Shown in pieces: positions 1 to 4,583 of a DNA stretch of 6,587 bases. This DNA comes from Alistipes sp. UBA934. GTDB taxonomy: Bacteria > Bacteroidota > Bacteroidia > Bacteroidales > Rikenellaceae. The position numbers were made by a program, and so were the translations under genes. The notes under the pieces are model-generated. The model saw only the letters and a program-made list of their open reading frames with translations. It was not told the origin of the DNA and made no database searches. The DNA is taken from contig DBDK01000005.1 of NCBI GenBank assembly GCA_002293535.1, forward strand, positions 148,720-155,306, in the 5' to 3' direction. How positions within the stretch are numbered: position 1 is the first letter of the stretch; every line of letters begins with the position of its first letter.

Positions 1-236
1 GCGGGTTTCTTGGTGATCGGTTTATCCGGGAAGATGCGGATCCACAATTGTCCTTCACGTTTCATATGACGGACAATCGCCTGACGCGCAGCTTCGATCT
101 GACGCCCGGTTATCCAAGTGGATTCCAGCGCCTTGATTGCGAACGAACCGAATGCGAGTTGATTTCCTCTTCCGGCCAGGCCCTTCATACGGCCCTTCTG
201 CATTCTGCGGAATTTGGTCTTTTTTGGCTGTAACAT
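1..236 (-). CDS. rplP: 50S ribosomal protein L16 (uL16), N-terminal part
   Basis: This is the start of ribosomal protein L16, which sits near the A-site tRNA elbow and the central protuberance of the 50S subunit and is needed for late 50S assembly. Seventy-eight codons are visible. The protein begins MLQPKKTKFRRMQKGRMKG, the usual basic L16 N-terminus. It continues through GNQLAFGSFAIKALES to the family signature around residues 60-78 (REGQLWIRIFPDKPITKKP). The remainder, probably about 60-65 residues, lies beyond the left edge, so this is a window cut and not a broken gene. The ATG at 234-236 is chosen because it gives the standard L16 N-terminus; it follows the rpsC stop by 26 bases. The bases just before it are A-rich (AATAAGAAAAA) and hold no Shine-Dalgarno motif. 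It is the last visible gene of the operon; rpmC and rpsQ would normally follow. Confidence 0.97.
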   Translation of the reverse strand, partial: MLQPKKTKFRRMQKGRMKGLAGRGNQLAFGSFAIKALESTWITGRQIEAARQAIVRHMKREGQLWIRIFPDKPITKKP

Positions 237-262
237 TTTTTCTTATTCGCTTAAGGTTCTAC

Positions 263-1090
263 TTATCTGTTGTTTGAGCGCGGACCTCTGTCAGACCGAC
301 CTTCACCTCTTCCACCGTCACGTCTGTCACCACCGCGGCCTCCGCGACGATCTCCTCTATCCCTGCGATCGCCTCTGTCTCTGCGGTCACCCCTGTCGCC
401 ACGACCTTCGCCGCCGCCACTGAATGACGATGCGCTTGCACCCTGATACTCGAACAGATCGCGCTTCTGGTAAACTTCGCCTGTGCAAATCCAAACTTTC
501 ACACCGAGAATACCGACCTTGGTCAAGGCCTCGGCGAGTGTGTAGTCTATGTCCGCGCGGAAGGTATGCAGAGGAATACGACCCTCTTTGTAGCTCTCAC
601 TACGAGCCATTTCGGCGCCACCCACGCGACCTGAGATCTGAATCTTGATCCCTTCGGCACCCATCCTCATTGTCGAAGCAATGGCGCTTTTGATTGCGCG
701 GCGGTAAGAGATGCGGCCTTCCAACTGACGGGCAATGTTGCTCGCCACGATCACTGCATCCACTTCGGGGCGTTTCACCTCGAAAATATTTATCTGCACA
801 TCCTTGCCGGTAAGTTTCTTCAACTCCTCTTTGAGTTTATCGACCTCCTGGCCGCCTTTGCCGATGATGATCCCCGGACGAGCCGTAGAGATTGTCACTG
901 TGACGAGCTTCAGCGTACGTTCGATGATGATCTTGGAGATGCTTGCTTTTGCCAGACGGGCGTTCAGATATTTTCTGATGGTTGCGTCCTCTACTAACTT
1001 TGCAGAGAAGTCTTTGCCGCCGTACCAGTTGGAGTCCCAACCGCGGATGATGCCGAGGCGGTTAGCTATCGGATTTACTTTCTGTCCCAT
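263..1090 (-). CDS. rpsC: 30S ribosomal protein S3 (uS3) with Arg/Gly/Asp-rich C-terminal tail
   Basis: S3 lies in the 30S head at the mRNA entry channel. The protein has 275 residues, against about 233 in E. coli. Residues 1-37 are the usual start (MGQKVNPIANRLGIIRGWDS). A type II KH domain follows, with its GKGG loop at 77-80. The C-terminal S3 domain carries GRVGGAEMARSESYKEGR at 154-171 and LHTFRADIDY at 174-183. R130, R131 and K134 align with E. coli R131, R132 and K135, which are linked to the ribosome's mRNA helicase activity. The conserved fold ends near residue 210. Residues 224-275 form a low-complexity tail of Gly, Arg and Asp, with tandem GDRRDR units at 234-249. The tail is in frame, continuous with the domain, and ends at TAA. 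The start ATG lies two bases after the rplV stop. S3 identity is certain; the role of the tail is unknown. Confidence 0.98.
   Translation of the reverse strand: MGQKVNPIANRLGIIRGWDSNWYGGKDFSAKLVEDATIRKYLNARLAKASISKIIIERTLKLVTVTISTARPGIIIGKGGQEVDKLKEELKKLTGKDVQINIFEVKRPEVDAVIVASNIARQLEGRISYRRAIKSAIASTMRMGAEGIKIQISGRVGGAEMARSESYKEGRIPLHTFRADIDYTLAEALTKVGILGVKVWICTGEVYQKRDLFEYQGASASSFSGGGEGRGDRGDRRDRGDRRDRGDRRGGRGGDRRDGGRGEGRSDRGPRSNNR
344..391 (-). repeat. Tandem GDRRDR-coding repeat in the S3 tail
   Basis: Two full 18-base units and a 12-base partial third unit encode GDRRDR, GDRRDR and GDRR (S3 residues 234-249). At the DNA level the copies have diverged at synonymous positions: Gly is GGT, GGC or GGA; Asp is GAC or GAT; Arg is CGC, CGT, AGA or AGG. 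The protein repeat is therefore better conserved than the DNA repeat. That fits an old duplication held by selection on amino-acid content, though three short units are weak evidence. Looser Arg/Gly/Asp/Glu-rich sequence flanks the repeat on both sides. Confidence 0.8.
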
Positions 1091-1092
1091 CT

Positions 1093-1551
1093 TTATTCAG
1101 CAGTTTTTACTTCTTGTGCAACTTCTTTTTTAGGTGCCTTAGCGGCTTTTTCTACCACCGGCATCTTATCGACGATGATCGTCACGTGGTTTGAGCGCTT
1201 ACGGATCCTGTGCGCGCGACCCTGAGGTGCGGGCTGAATACGCTTGAGCTGGCGACCGCTGTCCACGAAGATCTCCTTAACACACAGCACGTTGTCTTCC
1301 AGTCTTTCGCCTTCGTTCTTGGCTTCCCAGTTAGCAATTGCGCTACGCAACAGTTTCTCCACGCGGATCGATGCCTCTTTCTTGGAATAGCGCAGGATAC
1401 CCAGGGCGCGGTTGATCTCCACACCGCGGATAATGTCGGCCACGAGCCTCATCTTACGGGGCGAGGTAGGGCAGTCGCGCAGTATCGCGATCGCCTTCTG
1501 CTTCTTTTCGGCTTTTCTTTGTTCAGCCGTATTATGTTTTCTTACACCCAT
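1093..1551 (-). CDS. rplV: 50S ribosomal protein L22 (uL22), extended at both ends
   Basis: L22 binds 23S rRNA, and its long beta-hairpin lines the nascent-peptide exit tunnel at the constriction, facing L4. The protein has 152 residues, against 110 in E. coli. The core begins at PTSPRKMRLVADIIRG (28-43), followed by VEKLLRSAIANWEAKN (64-79). The tunnel hairpin is FVDSGRQLKRIQPAPQGRAH (95-114), and the terminal strand is RKRSNHVTIIV (117-127). The Leu-Lys-Arg stretch matching the E. coli MKR segment, whose deletion gives erythromycin resistance, is present. About 17 extra basic residues precede the core. A 25-residue tail rich in Lys, Ala, Glu and Val follows it (128-152). The ATG at 1549-1551 gives the MGVRK start similar to other Bacteroidota L22 proteins. 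The upstream bases TAAAGGCT hold a weak AAGG only two bases from ATG, too close for a normal Shine-Dalgarno. It starts eight bases after the rpsS stop. Confidence 0.97.
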   Translation of the reverse strand: MGVRKHNTAEQRKAEKKQKAIAILRDCPTSPRKMRLVADIIRGVEINRALGILRYSKKEASIRVEKLLRSAIANWEAKNEGERLEDNVLCVKEIFVDSGRQLKRIQPAPQGRAHRIRKRSNHVTIIVDKMPVVEKAAKAPKKEVAQEVKTAE

Positions 1552-1559
1552 AGCCTTTA

Positions 1560-1829
1560 CTATTTTTTACGATTACCTGCGTGACCGCGGAAGTTTCGTG
1601 TTAGGGCAAACTCGCCGAGTTTGTGTCCCACCATATTTTCCGTCACATACACCGGGATGAATTTATTCCCGTTGTGGACGGCGATCGTTTGGCCCACGAA
1701 ATCGGGCGAGATCATACTTGCCCGCGACCAGGTTTTGATTACGGTCTTCTTGCTGCTTTCACTCTGGGCGATGACTCTTGCCTCCAGCTTCGGCTCAATG
1801 TAAGGACCTTTCTTTAATGAACGACTCAT
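1560..1829 (-). CDS. rpsS: 30S ribosomal protein S19 (uS19)
   Basis: S19 sits in the 30S head, where it pairs with S13 and reaches towards the A-site tRNA and the 50S subunit. The protein has 89 residues, normal for the family (about 92 in E. coli). It begins MSRSLKKGPYIEPKLEARV and contains TWSRASMISPDFVGQTIAVHNG (33-54 overall; key residues W34, R36, F44, H52). The S19 signature runs from IPVYVTENMVGHKLGEF (58-74) to LTRNFRGH (76-83). The end is basic (GNRKK) and the stop is TAG. The ATG follows the rplB stop by six bases, with CATAAT upstream and no Shine-Dalgarno. It is a complete, ordinary copy. Confidence 0.98.
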   Translation of the reverse strand: MSRSLKKGPYIEPKLEARVIAQSESSKKTVIKTWSRASMISPDFVGQTIAVHNGNKFIPVYVTENMVGHKLGEFALTRNFRGHAGNRKK

Positions 1830-1835
1830 ATTATG

Positions 1836-2660
1836 CTATTTTTTCTTTTTAGACACAATGAATTTCGACGATGCTTTCTTCTTTGCGCGGGTCTTGTAGC
1901 CCTTGGCCAGCAAGCCCTTGCGCGAACGGGGATGTCCCCCCGAAGCCCTTCCTTCACCACCACCCATCGGGTGATCCACCGGGTTCATCACGACGCCGCG
2001 GTTACGGGGACGGCGACCGAGGTGCCTGTTGCGACCCGCCTTACCGTGCTGTTCCAGGCCGTGGTCTACGTTAGATACGACGCCCACAGTAGCACGGCAA
2101 GTGGTGAGAACCATACGGGTTTCGCCCGAAGGAAGTTTCAAAATAGCATACTTACCCTCACGAGCAAGAAGTTGAGCGTACGATCCGGCGCTACGAGCCA
2201 TAACGGCCCCCTGACCAGGATAGAGTTCGATGTTATGCACTACCGTTCCCAGAGGAACTTCGGCCAACGGCAGACAGTTGCCCACTTCGGGGGCTGAGCC
2301 GGGGCCACTCACCAAAGTTTGACCGACCTGCAATCCGTTAGGAGCGATGATATAGGTCTTCTCACCATCCGCATACACGACAAGCGCGATGCGAGCCGTG
2401 CGGTTAGGGTCGTATTCGATAGTTTTCACGACAGCAGGAACACCGTCCTTTTGACGTTTGAAATCCACGATGCGGTATCTTTGCTTGTGGCCGCCGCCAA
2501 TATAGCGTACGGTCATCTTACCGGTATTGTTACGTCCGCCGCTGCTCTTTTTGGGAGCGAGCAGACTCTTTTCGGGGGTCGAAGTCGTAATATCCGACGT
2601 CGTGCTGATGATCTTATGCCTTTGCCCCGGAGTAATGGGTTTGAATTTTCTTACAGCCAT
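1836..2660 (-). CDS. rplB: 50S ribosomal protein L2 (uL2)
   Basis: L2 is a core 50S protein that contacts 23S rRNA near the peptidyl-transferase centre and forms an intersubunit bridge. The protein has 274 residues, matching the family (273 in E. coli). It begins MAVRKFKPITPGQRHK. The OB-like domain contains GRNNTGKMTVRYIGGGHKQR (42-61), and the SH3-like domain contains GQGAVMARSAGSYAQLLARE (149-168). The C-terminal rRNA-binding part includes GKAGRNRHLGRRPRNRGVVM (206-225) and the signature NPVDHPMGGGEGR (226-238). His230 in VDHP is kept; by my count it matches E. coli H229 in mature numbering, a residue tied to ribosome activity. The next position after Pro is Met232, where E. coli has His; I recall Met as usual in Bacteroidota. 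The tail is Lys-rich and the stop is TAG. The start ATG is six bases after the rplW stop. Confidence 0.98.
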   Translation of the reverse strand: MAVRKFKPITPGQRHKIISTTSDITTSTPEKSLLAPKKSSGGRNNTGKMTVRYIGGGHKQRYRIVDFKRQKDGVPAVVKTIEYDPNRTARIALVVYADGEKTYIIAPNGLQVGQTLVSGPGSAPEVGNCLPLAEVPLGTVVHNIELYPGQGAVMARSAGSYAQLLAREGKYAILKLPSGETRMVLTTCRATVGVVSNVDHGLEQHGKAGRNRHLGRRPRNRGVVMNPVDHPMGGGEGRASGGHPRSRKGLLAKGYKTRAKKKASSKFIVSKKKK

Positions 2661-2666
2661 CTTACG

Positions 2667-2957
2667 TTAGATATTAGAATAAAAATCGATCTTGTCGCCA
2701 TCCTTAAGAGTCACAACCGCCTTCTTGAAGTGGTTTGTACGGCCTTGCAGCAACCCCGCCTTTGTGAAGCGCCTTTTAGCCTTGCCCATATAGATCATCG
2801 TGTTCACATCCGTAACTTTCACGCCATAAGCCTTTTCTACAGCGTCCTTGATTTGAGGTTTGTCGGCATCCCTTGCAACGACAAAACCATAGCGACCCAG
2901 CTTTTCGCCGGCGGCCGTCATCTTCTCAGTGAGAATAGGTTTAATGATAATTTCCAT
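2667..2957 (-). CDS. rplW: 50S ribosomal protein L23 (uL23)
   Basis: L23 lies at the rim of the peptide exit tunnel and is the docking site for trigger factor and the signal recognition particle. The protein has 96 residues, close to the 100 of E. coli. It begins MEIIIKPILTEKMTAAGEKL. Glu11 in LTEK aligns with E. coli Glu18 in VSEK, the main trigger-factor contact. The core strand and helix pattern follows: YGFVVARDADKPQIKDAVEK (23-42), YGVKVTDVNTMIYMGKAKRR (44-63), and the closing NHFKKAVVTLKDGDKIDF (75-92). The start ATG at 2955-2957 lies 15 bases after the rplD stop. The sequence before it (CCGAAGACGACT) has no Shine-Dalgarno. It is a complete, ordinary copy. Confidence 0.97.
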   Translation of the reverse strand: MEIIIKPILTEKMTAAGEKLGRYGFVVARDADKPQIKDAVEKAYGVKVTDVNTMIYMGKAKRRFTKAGLLQGRTNHFKKAVVTLKDGDKIDFYSNI

Positions 2958-2972
2958 AGTCGTCTTCGGGGT

Positions 2973-3599
2973 TTATGCTAACAATTCGTTGAGAGTGTTC
3001 ACGGCGCCCTCGACCATAACCAGCTGTTGGGCGTTCATAATATCGTAAGTATTCACGTTCTGCGCGATCATCACCTTAACGTTGGGGATGTTGCGAGCGG
3101 AGAGCTGCACATTCAGATTTCCTTCGGGCACAAGCACCAGCGTCTTTTTGTCCGCCACGCCGAGGGCGCCTACGACAGCCAACATAGTCTTGGTCTTGGG
3201 AGCCTCGAAAGAAAGAGCCTGAACCACTTTAATTGCTTCACCTTTAGCCTTATAGGTCAGTGCACTACGTCGAGCCAGAGCTTTGAGTTTCTTGTTTAAT
3301 TTGAAGCTATAGTCGCGGGGCTGAGGGCCGAAAACGCGACCTCCACCGACGAACAACGGGTTTTTGATACTACCCGCACGAGCGCCGCCCGTTCCTTTCT
3401 GACGTTTGAGTTTCTTGGTCGAGCCGGCAACCTCGTTGCGCTGCTTCGACTTATGGGTACCCTGACGCTGGTTAGCCAGATATTGCTTCACATCGAGCCA
3501 AATAGCGTGGTCGTTGGGTTCGATCCCGAAGACCCCGTCGGCAAGCTCTACACTCGCGGCGGTCTGGTTACCCTGAATATCGTATACTTTCAGTTTCAT
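2973..3599 (-). CDS. rplD: 50S ribosomal protein L4 (uL4)
   Basis: L4 is an early-binding 50S protein whose long loop reaches the exit-tunnel constriction opposite L22. The protein has 208 residues (201 in E. coli). It begins MKLKVYDIQGNQTAASVEL, followed by the helix DHAIWLDVKQYLANQRQG (30-47). The tunnel loop lies at about 48-95 and includes KLKRQKGTGGARAGSIKNP (63-81), the region where E. coli changes give macrolide resistance. It appears wild type, with the RQKGTG core intact. The globular part ends in NVNTYDIMNAQQLVMVEGAV (181-200). In E. coli, L4 also represses its own operon through a leader upstream of rpsJ and with RNase E; there is no room for that leader here. The ATG is three bases after the rplC stop, which suggests translational coupling. 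Confidence 0.97.
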   Translation of the reverse strand: MKLKVYDIQGNQTAASVELADGVFGIEPNDHAIWLDVKQYLANQRQGTHKSKQRNEVAGSTKKLKRQKGTGGARAGSIKNPLFVGGGRVFGPQPRDYSFKLNKKLKALARRSALTYKAKGEAIKVVQALSFEAPKTKTMLAVVGALGVADKKTLVLVPEGNLNVQLSARNIPNVKVMIAQNVNTYDIMNAQQLVMVEGAVNTLNELLA

Positions 3600-3602
3600 A
3601 GT

Positions 3603-4223
3603 TTAGTCTTGGATTACGAGATAAGAACCCTTGGCGCCGGGAATCGAGCCCTTAACCAGCAGAAGGTTGTTTTCGGGAATGATCTTGAGGATTTTGAGGT
3701 TCGTAACGGTGACCTTGTCGCCTCCGGTCTGTCCGGGCAATTTCTTACCTTTGAACACGCGCGAAGGATACGAAGATGCGCCGAGCGAACCCGGCTTGCG
3801 GGCACGGTTGTGCTGACCGTGGGTTTGTCCGCCCACACCGGCAAAGCCGTGGCGCTTGACAACCCCCTGGAAACCTTTACCCTTGGAGATGCCCGTGATG
3901 TCGAGCCAATCGCCATCGATAAAGTCTTCCACGGTGACGGCATCACCGAGGTTGAGTTCGCGTCCTTCCCAATCGCGGAATTCGGCGAGTTTACGTTTAG
4001 GGGTCACTCCGGCCTTCTTGAAGTGGCCGAGAAGTGCAGAGCTGGTGTGCTTTTCGGTTTTGTCGTCATAGGCAAGTTGCACTGCTGCATAACCGTCTTT
4101 TTCAACGGTCTTAACTTGCGTAACTACACACGGACCAGCCTCGATAACAGTACAGGGGACATTCTTGCCCTCGGCGCTGTACACGGAAGTCATTCCGACT
4201 TTTTTTCCAATAATTCCTGACAT
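3603..4223 (-). CDS. rplC: 50S ribosomal protein L3 (uL3)
   Basis: L3 starts 50S assembly, and its central extension reaches towards the peptidyl-transferase centre. The protein has 206 residues, against 209 in E. coli. It begins MSGIIGKKVGMTSVYSAEGK. The extension carries GKGFQGVVKRHGFAGVGGQT (116-135) and THGQHNRARKPGSLGASSY (134-152), followed by VFKGKKLPGQTGG (156-168). The end is NLLLVKGSIPGAKGSYLVIQD (186-206). Ser151 aligns by eye with E. coli Gln150, the residue methylated by PrmB, so that modification cannot occur here. This appears usual for Bacteroidota. The ATG at 4221-4223 follows a 44-base gap after the rpsJ stop, the longest in the window. The 20 or so bases before the ATG are nearly all A and T, with no Shine-Dalgarno. 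Confidence 0.97.
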   Translation of the reverse strand: MSGIIGKKVGMTSVYSAEGKNVPCTVIEAGPCVVTQVKTVEKDGYAAVQLAYDDKTEKHTSSALLGHFKKAGVTPKRKLAEFRDWEGRELNLGDAVTVEDFIDGDWLDITGISKGKGFQGVVKRHGFAGVGGQTHGQHNRARKPGSLGASSYPSRVFKGKKLPGQTGGDKVTVTNLKILKIIPENNLLLVKGSIPGAKGSYLVIQD

Positions 4224-4267
4224 TACTTATTTATTAATTACAAGTTCTCACTAAATCCCGCCCTCTG
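4224..4267 (-). other. rpsJ-rplC intergenic gap with A/T-rich initiation region
   Basis: This is the longest non-coding gap in the window, 44 bases. Read on the minus strand, the first half is G/C-containing (CAGAGGGCGGGATTTAGTGA). The half next to the rplC ATG is almost purely A and T (GTAATTAATAAATAAGTA). I see no inverted repeat long enough for a terminator, no Shine-Dalgarno, and no clear Bacteroidota promoter (the TAnnTTTG -7 element is absent). The A/T-rich part most likely keeps the start codon free of structure, which is the usual initiation signal in this phylum. Confidence 0.6.
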
Positions 4268-4573
4268 TCACACTTTGATTTCAACTTCGACACCACTGGG
4301 CAATTCCAGTTTCATCAGTGCATCGATCGTTTTAGAGGTCGAGCTGTAGATGTCGAGGATCCTTTTGAAGGTGCAGAGCTGGAACTGTTCGCGCGCCTTT
4401 TTGTTCACGAAGGTCGAGCGGTTCACGGTGAAAATCTTCTTCTGGGTGGGCAGGGGCACCGGGCCGCTGACTACCGCTCCTGAACCTTTCACCGTTTTGA
4501 TGATCTTCTCGGCGGACTTATCGACGAGATTGTGATCGAACGATTTGAGTTTGATTCTGATTTTTTGGCTCAT
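4268..4573 (-). CDS. rpsJ: 30S ribosomal protein S10 (uS10 / NusE)
   Basis: S10 is part of the 30S head. As NusE it also pairs with NusB in rRNA antitermination and links NusG to the leading ribosome. The protein has 101 residues, a normal length. It begins MSQKIRIKLKSFDHNLVDKS and contains SGPVPLPTQKKIFTVNRST (36-54), which covers the S10 signature. The exposed loop that inserts into the ribosome, or binds NusB when free, spans roughly 45-68. It ends KTIDALMKLELPSGVEVEIKV (81-101; key residues D84, L86, L91, G94), very close to the Bacteroides form as I remember it. The stop is TGA. The start ATG lies only ten bases after the fusA stop, with ATATAACAGAT upstream and no Shine-Dalgarno. The short gap suggests cotranscription with fusA. 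Confidence 0.98.
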   Translation of the reverse strand: MSQKIRIKLKSFDHNLVDKSAEKIIKTVKGSGAVVSGPVPLPTQKKIFTVNRSTFVNKKAREQFQLCTFKRILDIYSSTSKTIDALMKLELPSGVEVEIKV

Positions 4574-4583
4574 ATCTGTTATA

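Noticed and set aside
237..262. The 26-base rpsC-rplP gap as a possible terminator or promoter
   Set aside because: CTTAAG is only a six-base palindrome, no stem-loop with a T-run is present, and the A-run lies directly at the rplP start codon. It looks like an ordinary A-rich initiation region.
263..421. The S3 tail as the result of a frameshift
   Set aside because: The tail is read in the same frame as the KH and C-terminal domains and ends at a TAA that leaves a normal gap to rplP. The neighbouring frames give no better match to a usual S3 end.
259..441. An Ala/Val/Glu-rich 60-codon frame on the minus strand overlapping the 3' end of rpsC
   Set aside because: Its periodic composition is the frame-shifted reading of the S3 Arg/Gly/Asp repeat. 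The S3 frame joins directly to the conserved domain, so this frame is a shadow.
2319..2981. A 220-codon open frame on the plus strand across rplB, rplW and the start of rplD
   Set aside because: It is antisense to well-supported genes and has no coherent protein features.
2719..4026. A shared 15-base word, GCCTTCTTGAAGTGG, at 2719-2733 (rplW) and 4012-4026 (rplC)
   Set aside because: Both copies encode the short peptide HFKKA in conserved parts of L23 and L3. The match is explained by coincident amino acids and codon choice, not by a repeat element.
3453..4220. A 255-codon open frame on the plus strand, opposite rplC and part of rplD
   Set aside because: It mirrors two conserved ribosomal genes and crosses their junction. 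No recognisable domain or initiation signal supports it.
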